From: Psychrobacillus vulpis
GTDB lineage: Bacteria > Bacillota > Bacilli > Bacillales_A > Planococcaceae
Length of the DNA: 44,331 nucleotides
Assembly: GCF_006861825.1 (NCBI RefSeq)
Contig: NZ_VDGI01000025.1
Location: 1-44,331 of the forward strand
Reading direction: 5' to 3'
Made by a program: the position numbers and the translations under genes. The notes beneath the pieces are model-generated. The model was not told the DNA's origin. It saw only the letters and a list, made by a program, of their open reading frames with translations, and made no database searches. Shown here piece by piece: positions 32,717-41,045 of the stretch (position 1 is the stretch's first letter; each line of letters begins with the position of its first letter).

Positions 32717-34063
32717 ATGGGAAATGAAGAATCAGTATTTTTTAGTCGTGTATTGACCGAGTTGACTTTATCATTTCATATTATTTACGCAACAATTGGA
32801 GTCGGCGTGCCACTAATGATTATGATTGCTCAATGGGTTGGGATTAAAAAAAATGACGAGCATTATATTTTACTTGCTCGACGTATAGCACGTGGATTTG
32901 TTATTACAGTGGCCGTTGGTGTTGTAACCGGAACAGCAATTGGTTTGCAACTTTCACTATTATGGCCGAATTTTATGCAATTGGCGGGAAATGTTATTGC
33001 ACTCCCTCTATTTTTGGAAACGTTCGCGTTTTTCTTTGAAGCTATTTTCTTAGGTATTTATCTATACACTTGGGATCGTTTCGAAAATCAAAAGAAGCAC
33101 TTATTATTACTTATCCCTGTTGCCATTGGTGCATCTGCATCTGCGGTGTTTATTACGATCGTAAACGCATTTATGAATGCTCCACAAGGTTTTGATATTT
33201 TAAATGGAGAACTCATTAATATCCAACCTTTAGTAGCTATGTTAAACCCTGCAATGCCAACAAAGGTTGCGCATGTGCTTGTTACAGCATATATGACAAC
33301 TGCGTTTGTTTTAGCGTCTATTGCAGCATTCCGATTACTAAAAGGTTCCAACCATATTTATCATAAAAAGTCCTTATTTTTAATGCTGAAACTTGGGCTA
33401 ATTTTTGGCATAGCAGCAGCAATTATTGGAGATTTTTCTGGGAAATATTTAGCTGCATATCAGCCAGAAAAATTAGCAGCAGCAGAGTGGCATTTTGAAA
33501 CAGAAAAAGGAGCACCACTTGTTCTATTAGGAATATTAGATGGGGAAGAGGTTAAATATGCATTCAAAATACCTTATGCACTTAGTATTTTAGCGCATGG
33601 AAGTCCAGCAACTGAAGTGACTGGATTGAATGATTTCCCACAAGACGAGATACCTCCACTTTACATTCACTATTTGTTTGATGGAATGGTAATGATCGGT
33701 ATGTTTCTCGTTTTCATATCCTTTGTTTATGTTATAGGGAAAATTAGAAAATGGAAGTTTATCTCTTCCAGATGGTTCCGATGGATTGTTGTTATGGGTG
33801 GTCCTTTAGCAATTCTTGCTATTGAATTCGGATGGTGGCTTGCAGAGGTAGGACGTCAACCGTGGATTTTAAAAGGCTTTATGCGTACTGCGGAAGGTGC
33901 TACTACAAGTAATAATGTTGATATCATGTTAATACTGTTTTCCGGGTTATACCTTATATTGGGAATTGGAAGTGTTGTAGTATTGCGACGAATGTTCCGA
34001 AATAATCCAGTTGAACAAGAGCTGGAAGATCGACATGCTGAAAAGGGCGGTGATTTCACATGA
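32717..34063 (+). CDS. cydA: Cytochrome bd-type menaquinol oxidase subunit I
   Basis: A 448-aa membrane subunit of the terminal oxidase. His21 in LSFHIIYATIG fits the heme ligand of helix I. Glu101 and Glu108 in LETFAFFFEAIFLG match the conserved proton-channel/heme glutamates, and GRQPWILKGFMRT is the family motif near the C terminus. The Q loop is short, as in Geobacillus/YthA-type enzymes. GGAGG upstream of ATG 32717. The start of cydB overlaps by four bases. Confidence 0.95.
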   Translation: MGNEESVFFSRVLTELTLSFHIIYATIGVGVPLMIMIAQWVGIKKNDEHYILLARRIARGFVITVAVGVVTGTAIGLQLSLLWPNFMQLAGNVIALPLFLETFAFFFEAIFLGIYLYTWDRFENQKKHLLLLIPVAIGASASAVFITIVNAFMNAPQGFDILNGELINIQPLVAMLNPAMPTKVAHVLVTAYMTTAFVLASIAAFRLLKGSNHIYHKKSLFLMLKLGLIFGIAAAIIGDFSGKYLAAYQPEKLAAAEWHFETEKGAPLVLLGILDGEEVKYAFKIPYALSILAHGSPATEVTGLNDFPQDEIPPLYIHYLFDGMVMIGMFLVFISFVYVIGKIRKWKFISSRWFRWIVVMGGPLAILAIEFGWWLAEVGRQPWILKGFMRTAEGATTSNNVDIMLILFSGLYLILGIGSVVVLRRMFRNNPVEQELEDRHAEKGGDFT

Positions 34064-35085
34064 CGCTTGAAATTGTAGGGATTTCTGTATTATGGCTCTT
34101 TTTGTTTGGTTACTTGATAATTGCTTCGATTGACTTTGGAGCAGGCTTTTTCAATGCATACAGTTTGTTAACGGGGCGACAACATATTTTAACGAATATT
34201 ATACAAAGATATTTATCACCTGTTTGGGAAGTAACGAATGTTTTCTTAGTGTTCTTCTTTGTAGGTGTTGTTGGATTCTTTCCAAAAACAGCGTTTTATT
34301 ATGGAACTACTTTGCTCGTACCAGCAAGTATAGCGATAATTTTATTAGCGATTCGTGGATCCTATTATGCATTTGAAACGTATGGTTCTCGCGGGCATAA
34401 AGGTTATTCGTTTATGTATGGTATAGCAGGTTTGTTTATTCCTGCTTCGCTTTCGATTGTATTAACCATTTCTGAAGGTGGATTCGTGTCCATGGTGGAT
34501 GGTCAGCCAGTTTTGGATTACTGGGAGCTTTTTACTAACCCTTTAACATGGAGTATTGTGGTACTTAGTATTGCTGCAGTACTATACATTTCCGCTGTAT
34601 TTTTAACGTGGTATGCAGACAAAGCGAAAGATGCAAAGGCAACTAGCTTAATGAGAAAGTATGCGCTACTGTGGTCATTGCCCCTCATTATTACAGCTAT
34701 AGGAATTATGGTTGAATTACGTCAGCATAACGCAGAACATTATGGACGGATGCTTGACTTTTGGTGGTTATTTGCAATCTCTGCAGTTATGTATGTTGGA
34801 ACAGTGTGGCTTATTTGGAAGCGAAAAAAATACGGTCTTGCACTTAGCTTATTAATAGGACAATTTGCATTAGCGTTTTTTGCGTATGGTATTTCACATT
34901 ATCCGTATTTACTATATCCACATTTAACATTGTATGATGGGTTTACAAACCCAACGATGGCGGTTGCACTGATTATCGCATTTATAGCGGGACTTGGACT
35001 ATTAATACCATCGTTGTATTTACTATTGAAACTATTTTTATTCAATAAAGACTACGTTCGCGGAAAAAAAGACAATCACGCATAA
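34060..35085 (+). CDS. cydB: Cytochrome bd-type oxidase subunit II
   Basis: A 341-aa membrane protein with about eight hydrophobic segments. FGYLIIASIDFGAGF at the N terminus, SPVWEVTNVFLVFFFVG and GSYYAFETYG match CydB family features. It forms the structural partner of CydA. ATGA overlap with cydA; cydS follows after 11 bases. Confidence 0.93.
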   Translation: MTLEIVGISVLWLFLFGYLIIASIDFGAGFFNAYSLLTGRQHILTNIIQRYLSPVWEVTNVFLVFFFVGVVGFFPKTAFYYGTTLLVPASIAIILLAIRGSYYAFETYGSRGHKGYSFMYGIAGLFIPASLSIVLTISEGGFVSMVDGQPVLDYWELFTNPLTWSIVVLSIAAVLYISAVFLTWYADKAKDAKATSLMRKYALLWSLPLIITAIGIMVELRQHNAEHYGRMLDFWWLFAISAVMYVGTVWLIWKRKKYGLALSLLIGQFALAFFAYGISHYPYLLYPHLTLYDGFTNPTMAVALIIAFIAGLGLLIPSLYLLLKLFLFNKDYVRGKKDNHA

Positions 35086-35096
35086 GGAGGAGCACC

Positions 35097-35201
35097 ATGA
35101 CAAACTTTCTCATTTTTTACGCACCATTTATCGTTGTTATCTTATCAATCATTGTAGCTTTTTGGATAGCTCCAAAAGATAAAGCCGTTTCAGACGAATA
35201 A
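35097..35201 (+). CDS. cydS: Cytochrome bd small subunit CydS
   Basis: A 34-aa peptide, MTNFLIFYAPFIVVILS and onward, with a single membrane helix and a charged C terminus (PKDKAVSDE). It resembles CydS seen in the Geobacillus bd oxidase structure. Ribosome site AAGGAGGAG, start ATG 35097. It is too short for usual gene calling thresholds. Confidence 0.88.
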   Translation: MTNFLIFYAPFIVVILSIIVAFWIAPKDKAVSDE

Positions 35202-35229
35202 AAAAAAACGGATTGTCCAATAAATAAAA

Positions 35230-35340
35230 AAATCGTTGAAATGGCTCCCTTTCCGCGGGCTTTGTCTCAGCCTCCTCGCTTCGCTCCGGGGTCTTCGACT
35301 AAAGCTTTTCCCACAGGAGTGTCGCCTTTTTCAACGATTT
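35230..35340. repeat. MITE-like Bacillales repeat with 12-bp inverted ends
   Basis: AAATCGTTGAAA (35230-35241) and TTTCAACGATTT (35329-35340) are perfect inverted ends of a 111-bp element. The interior TTTCCGCGGGC, CAGCCTCCTCGCTTCGCTCC and CCACAGGAGTGTCGCC is a family widespread in Bacillaceae intergenic regions (from memory). It is much more GC-rich than its surroundings and has no ORF. Confidence 0.8.
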
Positions 35341-35355
35341 TCTAGAAGTAAAAAG

Positions 35356-35392
35356 TAGAGTGTGGATTGTTGATGATCCCCTCTATTTTTTT
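35356..35392 (+). terminator. Probable terminator of the cyd operon
   Basis: TAGAG, GGAT ... ATCC, CTCTA (35356-35385), followed by seven T. Nothing else upstream needs it, so it is probably the cydABS terminator, now separated from cydS by the inserted repeat. Confidence 0.7.
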
Positions 35393-35495
35393 GTTTTAAG
35401 AAGCATGATAAAAAGGATTCTCTATACATATTATAAATATTTTTAATATCAATTCCAAAATATAGGGAAGTACAATTAAACTTTTCGTCAAAGTT

Positions 35496-35504
35496 TGTTA
35501 GAAT
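35496..35504 (+). promoter_or_regulatory. Extended -10 promoter for the YitT gene
   Basis: TG-T-TAGAAT, an extended -10, 39 bases before ATG 35543. The -35 position reads TTAAAC, which is weak. Confidence 0.45.
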
Positions 35505-35542
35505 GGAAAAGCATTAATATTACAAAAGGGGAAGACAACAAC

Positions 35543-36430
35543 ATGGCGAAGACGAATAGTAAAAAAACGTTAATTTTCGAGTATATTCAAATAATGTTTG
35601 GAGCTGCTCTTGTCGGGCTCGCGTACAATATATTCTTACTGCCTTCTAAGCTCGCAGCAGGAGGAGTTTCAGGGATAAGTACAATTCTTTATGAACTTTT
35701 TCAATATAATCCCGCTTATGTACAGTGGCTTATCAATATTCCATTATTTTTCTTAGCGATTTTAATTGTAGGGAAGGACTTCAGTGCAAAAACGCTCGTT
35801 GGTACAACATTTGTTCCTTTGGTCATTTGGTTGACGCACGATATTAAGCTGTTAGTTGATAATCCGCTGCTAGGTGCCATTTATGGTGGAATTATGCTAG
35901 GCGTGGGGCTTGGTATAGTTTATCGAGGTAATGGGTCAACTGGTGGTACGGCTTTAATCGCCCAAATATTAAAGAAATTCACTGGAATTTCAAGTGGGTT
36001 CTCTCAACTTCTAGTAGACGGTTTAGTTGTTATAACATCTGCATTAGTCTTTAATTTTGAATTAGCCCTATATGCGATGATATCGATATATGTATCAAGT
36101 AAAGTAATCGATTTTGTTCAACTTCAAACATCACCAACTAAATTAGTACTCATCATTACAGACAAAGAAGAGGAAATCCAAACAATTGTCAGAGAAGAAA
36201 TTAACCGTGGTTTAACGAAAATCAAAACTTTAGGTGGTTACTCAAACGAAGAGAAAACAATGATTTTATGCGTAGTAGAACAATCAGAGGCAGTCTACTT
36301 TAAGAAACTTCTATTAGAAAAAGAGCCAACTTCATTTGTCATCTTCTTAAATGCATCTGAAATATTAGGAAGAGGATTTTCAAAAGCAAGATATGATGAA
36401 GAGGAAGTAAAAAATAATCTGCGCATGTAA
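35543..36430 (+). CDS. YitT-family membrane protein (DUF2179)
   Basis: A 295-aa protein with an N-terminal membrane part (about five to six helices, residues 10-180; LPSKLAAGGVSGIST is typical) and a C-terminal soluble DUF2179 domain (LVLIITDKEEEIQ, RGLTKIKTLGGYS). The family is widespread in Firmicutes; its substrate is not established. The start is ATG 35543 after AAGGGGAAG; the in-frame codon at 35495 overlaps the promoter and is rejected. Confidence 0.9.
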   Translation: MAKTNSKKTLIFEYIQIMFGAALVGLAYNIFLLPSKLAAGGVSGISTILYELFQYNPAYVQWLINIPLFFLAILIVGKDFSAKTLVGTTFVPLVIWLTHDIKLLVDNPLLGAIYGGIMLGVGLGIVYRGNGSTGGTALIAQILKKFTGISSGFSQLLVDGLVVITSALVFNFELALYAMISIYVSSKVIDFVQLQTSPTKLVLIITDKEEEIQTIVREEINRGLTKIKTLGGYSNEEKTMILCVVEQSEAVYFKKLLLEKEPTSFVIFLNASEILGRGFSKARYDEEEVKNNLRM

Positions 36431-36444
36431 AGGTGGGAATACGA

Positions 36445-37149
36445 ATGAGATACGATGTTTTATTGTTTGATCTAGATGATACATTGTTTGACTTTGGAAT
36501 AACGGAGAAAAATGCACTGCATCACTTATTTGTAGAATACGGTTTACCGAATGGTGTGAGCGATTATCTTATAAGCTACAAAGCAATAAGTAAAGTATTA
36601 TGGAATGATTTGGAGCATGGTCGTACAAGCCTAGCCGAGCTTAAAGTGGAGAGATTTAAGAGATTGTTTTTAGAGCAAGCACTTGATCTAGATGCGGAAG
36701 TTATTGGGCAAAAGTACTTAGAGAATTTAGGGAAAGAAGTTCAGTTAATGGACGGTGTAGAAGAAATGATCGCAAATCTTTCTGGGTGCAGATTTGCAAT
36801 ATTAACAAACGGTTTTAAAGAAGTACAGCATGCAAGAATCGGTGGATCTTCACTAAAAGATGTTTTTGAGGCAATTATTACTTCAGAAGAAACTGGTTAT
36901 CAAAAGCCTCAATCGGAGATTTTTGAATATACATTGGATAAACTACAAATTCTAGACAAGTCCCGTGTTTTAATGATTGGAGATTCCCTTTCATCGGATA
37001 TTCAAGGTGGAAATAACTTTGGTATAGATACTTGTTGGTTTAATCCACATATGAAGAAAAATGATACAGTAATACAGCCGACTTACGAGATACAAACATG
37101 GTCAGAGTTTTTAGATATAGTTAAAAAAGAAGTGGTGGAAGTAAATTAA
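36445..37149 (+). CDS. yfnB: HAD hydrolase, YjjG/YfnB-type nucleotidase
   Basis: A 234-aa HAD phosphatase: LLFDLDDTLFDF (catalytic Asp pair), ILTNGFKEVQ (motif II), and YQKPQSEIF with MIGDSLSSDIQGG (motifs III/IV). These match the YjjG/YfnB subgroup that dephosphorylates non-canonical pyrimidine nucleotides. ATG 36445 after AAGGTGGG, 14 bases after the YitT gene. The substrate is inferred from the subgroup. Confidence 0.88.
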   Translation: MRYDVLLFDLDDTLFDFGITEKNALHHLFVEYGLPNGVSDYLISYKAISKVLWNDLEHGRTSLAELKVERFKRLFLEQALDLDAEVIGQKYLENLGKEVQLMDGVEEMIANLSGCRFAILTNGFKEVQHARIGGSSLKDVFEAIITSEETGYQKPQSEIFEYTLDKLQILDKSRVLMIGDSLSSDIQGGNNFGIDTCWFNPHMKKNDTVIQPTYEIQTWSEFLDIVKKEVVEVN

Positions 37150-37154
37150 TCTTT

Positions 37155-37182
37155 AGAACCTCAATTTTGGGGTTCTTTTTTG
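37155..37182 (+). terminator. Terminator after the HAD gene
   Basis: AGAACCTCAA/TTGGGGTTCT stem (37155-37176, one G-U pair), then T-run. The 21-bp array starts about 15 bases later. Confidence 0.85.
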
Positions 37183-37195
37183 TGACATAAGGATT

Positions 37196-37280
37196 AGTTG
37201 GAAAAATTGACGTGTTAGTTGGAATTTTTAGATGTTTAGTTGGAAAAATAGAAGCTATAGTTGGAAAAATGAATGGTGCC
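37196..37280. repeat. 21-bp-period tandem array, AGTTGGAAAAAT core
   Basis: AGTTGGAA starts at 37196, 37217, 37238 and 37259, exactly 21 bp apart. The core AGTTGGAAAAAT alternates with nine variable bases; copy 2 has AATTTT in place of AAAAAT. It is the third array with this period in the window and again lies just after a terminator. Confidence 0.88.
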
Positions 37281-37311
37281 ATATACTACGTACCAAACAA
37301 ACGAGTATTTT

Positions 37312-37320
37312 TGGTATAAT
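37312..37320 (+). promoter_or_regulatory. Extended -10 promoter of rlmCD
   Basis: TGG-TATAAT (37312-37320), a perfect -10 with TG extension, 30 bases before the GTG start. No strong -35 is needed for this promoter type. Confidence 0.65.
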
Positions 37321-37350
37321 GAATCAATCAAATAAGAACGGAGAAATAAC

Positions 37351-38715
37351 GTGAATACACCAGTAAAAAAGAATGACCAGTTAACAGTTCATATAGAGGA
37401 CTTAACACATGACGGAGCAGGAGTTGCAAAAGTAGATGGATATCCCCTTTTTATACAAGGTGGACTACCAAATGAAACAGCAGAAGTCCATGTTTTAAAA
37501 ACATTGAAAAACTATGGCTTCGCAAAATTAACGAATATTATAGAACCTTCTCCATTTCGTGTAGAAGCACCATGCCATGTATTTTCAGAGTGCGGAGGCT
37601 GCCAATTGCAGCATATGACGTATGAGGGTCAGCTACAATGGAAAGAAAGCATGGTTCGTAATGTCATGCAACGAATCGGAAAAGTTGATGCTCCGGTATT
37701 GCCTGTAAAAGGAATGGACAACTCATGGCGTTATCGCAATAAATCACAAATCCCATTCGATTTAGAAAATGGAGAGGTCGTAGCAGGATTTTATCAAACA
37801 AAATCGCACAGAATTGCAGATACAAATACTTGTATCATTCAAACAGACGAGGCAGACCGTTTGCTACGAGCTATTAAAGAAAAAGCACTGGAACTAGATC
37901 TAACTCCATATAATGAAGAAACAAAAAAAGGCCAATTACGCCATCTTGTTGTTCGAAAAGGAAGAGCAACTGGTGAAGTGATGGTCGTCCTTGTAACAAA
38001 ACATGTTAAGCTTTCAAAAAAAGAAGACATTATTGAGCTAATCCGTGAAGTAGAGCCGAATGTTACTTCCATTATGCAAAATGTGAACACTCGAAACACA
38101 AATGTTATTTTCGGCGATGAAACAAATATCCTTTGGGGCAAAGCAGTCATTGAGGATCGTATTGGTGTTGTACGTTTTGAAATTTCAGCTCGTTCATTTT
38201 ATCAAGTGAATCCCGTGCAAACAGAGGTGTTATACAAGCAAGCACTAGATTACGCACAGCTTTCTGGAGATGAAACAGTGATTGATGCGTATTGTGGTAT
38301 CGGTACAATTTCTTTATTCCTTGCACAGAAAGCTAAACAAGTTTTAGGCGTAGAGATCGTTCCTCAAGCAATTGAAGATGCGAAACGAAACGCAGAGCTA
38401 AATGGTTTTGAGAATACGTATTTTGAAGCTGGTCCAGCGGAAGAAGTCATTCCAAAATGGTACAAGGAAGGCAAAACAGCAGATGTTCTGGTCGTTGATC
38501 CACCGAGAAAAGGCTGTGATGAAGCGCTGCTAACAACGATTATTGAACAACGCCCGAAACGAGTAGTTTATGTATCGTGTAACCCTGCGACACTTGCTCG
38601 TGACCTTCGCATTTTAGAAGATGGTGGTTATAAAACGAAAGAAATTCAGCCAGTGGACATGTTCCCGCAGACAACACACGTGGAGTGCTGTGCGTTGCTT
38701 GTTTTAGATAAATAA
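37351..38715 (+). CDS. rlmCD: 23S rRNA (uracil-C5) methyltransferase RlmCD
   Basis: A 454-aa TrmA-family methyltransferase that methylates both U747 and U1939 in Gram-positive 23S rRNA. An N-terminal TRAM domain ([20 protein letters not shown]) is followed by Fe-S cysteines ([14 protein letters not shown]). The SAM region is [24 protein letters not shown] follows, and the catalytic nucleophile is in [15 protein letters not shown] start. Its last 70 bases overlap, in antisense, the reading frame of the recombinase, and it is probably the chromosomal attachment gene of the accessory element. The product appears full length. Confidence 0.96.
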   Translation: MNTPVKKNDQLTVHIEDLTHDGAGVAKVDGYPLFIQGGLPNETAEVHVLKTLKNYGFAKLTNIIEPSPFRVEAPCHVFSECGGCQLQHMTYEGQLQWKESMVRNVMQRIGKVDAPVLPVKGMDNSWRYRNKSQIPFDLENGEVVAGFYQTKSHRIADTNTCIIQTDEADRLLRAIKEKALELDLTPYNEETKKGQLRHLVVRKGRATGEVMVVLVTKHVKLSKKEDIIELIREVEPNVTSIMQNVNTRNTNVIFGDETNILWGKAVIEDRIGVVRFEISARSFYQVNPVQTEVLYKQALDYAQLSGDETVIDAYCGIGTISLFLAQKAKQVLGVEIVPQAIEDAKRNAELNGFENTYFEAGPAEEVIPKWYKEGKTADVLVVDPPRKGCDEALLTTIIEQRPKRVVYVSCNPATLARDLRILEDGGYKTKEIQPVDMFPQTTHVECCALLVLDK

Positions 38716-40328
38716 AGAGCAGAGGTTTCCGAGAATCGATAATGGATTCTCGGACTGCCATCTGCTTTAATTTCTATTTTACTTATAAAGTAATTTAATA
38801 TCTCAGGCGTAATTTCTTCAAAATTCAACTTACTAATTAGTTTTGTTTTTAACTCCTTAATTATATCTATTTCGAACTGCAAATCAGAGCTTTCCTTTAT
38901 TGAACTAATTTCAATTTGTAATTTTCTTTCCTCTACTTCCAAGGATGCAATAAAGTCATTATAATTATCTTGTGAAATTTGTTCATCTAGAAAAAAAGCA
39001 GTTGCTTTATTTTTTTTATTTAAGATATTAGCCAATTTCTTTTCTAAAGTCGGGTATTTCTTCTGCTTCTCTTTTTTTGTTCGCTCAATTTTCTTTAGGA
39101 GTTTCCCTTCGATATCCTCAATTTTTAAACTTCTTGTTAAGTTACATAGTTCTGATTGTATTGTTATCGTTAAATCTAATTCTCGTACGCGATGATTTGA
39201 GCATCGCTTACTACCATGCTTGTTAAAATTACCACATACATAACCTTTGCTATTTTTTTTAAAATGCATGCCTCTACCACAATCTGCACAAAATAACAGA
39301 TTAGAAAATAAATGAGATTGGGATTGCGGTCTTATTTTTTTTCTTTCAAGTATCAGATTTTGAACCAACTGAAATTGTGCTTTTGAAATTATTGGCTCAT
39401 GGACGTCTTCTACAATTATCCATTCAGAGGGATCCATTTGTTTTCTTTTTTTTGTGGATAAACTTGTTGTAACATATTTCTGATTAGTGACTGCTCCAGT
39501 ATAGTTGGGATTTGTGAGAATCCCCCTGACAGTAGAACCATGCCAAACATCAGATTTATTACTTTTGTCTGCATAGAAAGATGGTGTTGGGATCCCTTCA
39601 TTATATAATCCTCGAGCAATTGCATCATGACCACTACCACTAATATATTCCCTAAATATTCTTCTTACTATATCAGGGGTTTCATCATTTCTAACGAAGA
39701 GTTTCTTGTCTTTTATTTCATATCCAAGTGGAGCGGTTGAAGATAAAAACTTACCTTTCTTTGCTTTCATTTTATATACCGATTTAATTCTTCCGCTCAT
39801 AGTACGTGACTCCTGCTCAAAAATAGCGGTTAAGATACCAAACATATATTTACCTTGTGACCCAAATCCTATATTACCGTCTACTGTTGCTAATTCTATT
39901 CCTTTTTGTTCAATTAAATCCCTGAGTTGATAGGAAGTAGCTCCATTCCTCGCTAATCTTGAAAGCTCTTTTGTGAGAATTACATCGAATTTCTGTTCCT
40001 CTGCATCTTTAATTAATCGCTGAAATTGTGGTCTATTTGAATTTGTACCGGTTGCAACATCGGTATAGACATCGTAAAAAGTCCAACCCTTGCTTTTGAT
40101 AAAAGCAAAGGCTAACTCTTTTTGGGAAATTAGAGATTCTTTTTGTTCTTCCTTATTGGTTGAAACACGTATATATACTGCACATTTCATTTTAGAATCT
40201 TTCTCCTCACGCTCATGAGAAGTACTTGCATTCACCTTATTTAGATTGTATGAGTCTTCTAAATGCATGTCAATTCGTGTCTTACCTTCATTATTTGTTT
40301 CAACTTTTCTTTCTAATAAACTTGTCAT
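38646..40328 (-). CDS. Large serine recombinase (integrase)
   Basis: A 560-aa large serine recombinase. The resolvase domain has YIRVST (catalytic Ser56, Arg54) and [10 protein letters not shown]; then come a recombinase domain (APLGYEI...[12 protein letters not shown]), a zinc ribbon ([10 protein letters not shown] and YVCGNF...CSNH), a coiled-coil region rich in Lys/Glu, and a C-terminal tail. Start at ATG (complement of 40326-40328), with TTGGAGG upstream. A second ribosome site (GAGGAGAAAG) precedes Met47, so a shorter form is possible. The last ~23 codons come from rlmCD antisense sequence, so the C terminus probably changes on excision. Confidence 0.92.
   Translation of the reverse strand: MTSLLERKVETNNEGKTRIDMHLEDSYNLNKVNASTSHEREEKDSKMKCAVYIRVSTNKEEQKESLISQKELAFAFIKSKGWTFYDVYTDVATGTNSNRPQFQRLIKDAEEQKFDVILTKELSRLARNGATSYQLRDLIEQKGIELATVDGNIGFGSQGKYMFGILTAIFEQESRTMSGRIKSVYKMKAKKGKFLSSTAPLGYEIKDKKLFVRNDETPDIVRRIFREYISGSGHDAIARGLYNEGIPTPSFYADKSNKSDVWHGSTVRGILTNPNYTGAVTNQKYVTTSLSTKKRKQMDPSEWIIVEDVHEPIISKAQFQLVQNLILERKKIRPQSQSHLFSNLLFCADCGRGMHFKKNSKGYVCGNFNKHGSKRCSNHRVRELDLTITIQSELCNLTRSLKIEDIEGKLLKKIERTKKEKQKKYPTLEKKLANILNKKNKATAFFLDEQISQDNYNDFIASLEVEERKLQIEISSIKESSDLQFEIDIIKELKTKLISKLNFEEITPEILNYFISKIEIKADGSPRIHYRFSETSALYLSKTSNAQHSTCVVCGNMSTG
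38718..38770 (+). terminator. rlmCD terminator, inside the recombinase frame
   Basis: AGCAGA (38718-38723) / TCTGCT (38761-38766) enclose a second stem CCGAGAATC (38729-38737) / GATTCTCGG (38745-38753), followed by TTAATTTCTATTTT. It serves rlmCD on the plus strand while the minus strand encodes part of the recombinase C terminus. Confidence 0.75.
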
Positions 40329-40441
40329 TATATTGCCTCCAATTTTATCTTTATTTTGCTTTAGCATAATGTTACTAAAAGAAATGCTAGTGCAAACTTA
40401 AAATCGGTTCTACTATGTCTGAGTACGTTAAAATTCAATAC

Positions 40442-40585
40442 TTATGCAACATCTCTACCATTTAGTATTGTTGTATTTTTAATGAATTTACCTATTTCCT
40501 GTTCAATTTGATCTTCTACGAACGAAGTTAGTAAATCTTCCAATAATATCAAATCATCTTCATAAAAAACTCTCTCTACTACCAT
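40442..40585 (-). CDS. 47-aa acidic protein upstream of the recombinase
   Basis: MVVERVFYEDDLILL begins a 47-residue acidic, probably helical protein with no Cys and no membrane segment. GGGAGGA stands at suitable distance upstream of the ATG (complement of 40583-40585). It is 113 bases upstream of the recombinase on the same strand, so the two may share a transcript. I do not recognise a family. Small partners such as directionality factors are often encoded near such recombinases, but that is only a suggestion. Confidence 0.6.
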   Translation of the reverse strand: MVVERVFYEDDLILLEDLLTSFVEDQIEQEIGKFIKNTTILNGRDVA

Positions 40586-41045
40586 TTCATTAATTCCTCC
40601 CTAAATATAATTCGTTTATTTAAGGTAATTTTATAAAAGAAATAGAGTCGAAAAAGCAGAAAAATGCTCTACGCTTCTTTACCTAAATTTTTCCAAATAA
40701 AACATATGAAAAAGAACCTCTTTTATGACTCGTTCAGGAGTATAAATTGTTTTCTTTTAGAGTGTTAATTCTTGGTTCTTAATAGTAGTAAATTATATGT
40801 ATTTTTGTAGGTTCAATAATATAGAAACAAGTTTGACTCTTACTTTAAGACTAACTTTGTATTGTTAATAATTGTCAGACATACTCTCTTGAATTATTTA
40901 GTGCACAACTAAATAGCATCTCATAAACAACCTATTTCTCTATCATTGAAAGAGTAATAATTATAGGTGGGATAGAAGAGTTAGAGAGGGCTCTATCCCA
41001 GTGGCACCAAAGGATACAAAGTAATTTAGATAAGGAGGTATTGAA
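40586..41045. other. Regulatory gap with inverted repeats before the Rep gene
   Basis: No gene seen in 460 bases of AT-rich sequence. Two inverted repeats stand out: TATTTAGT-GCACA-ACTAAATA (40895-40915) and TGGGATAGA (40968-40976) / TCTATCCCA (40992-41000) with a 15-base loop, followed by GTGGCACC. The second lies 45 bases before the Rep start. Such hairpins could be a replication origin or operators; neither is proven. Confidence 0.5.

Noticed and set aside
35230-35340. Insertion sequence
   Set aside because: Inverted ends are present, but at 111 bp there is no transposase; it fits a MITE or REP-like repeat.
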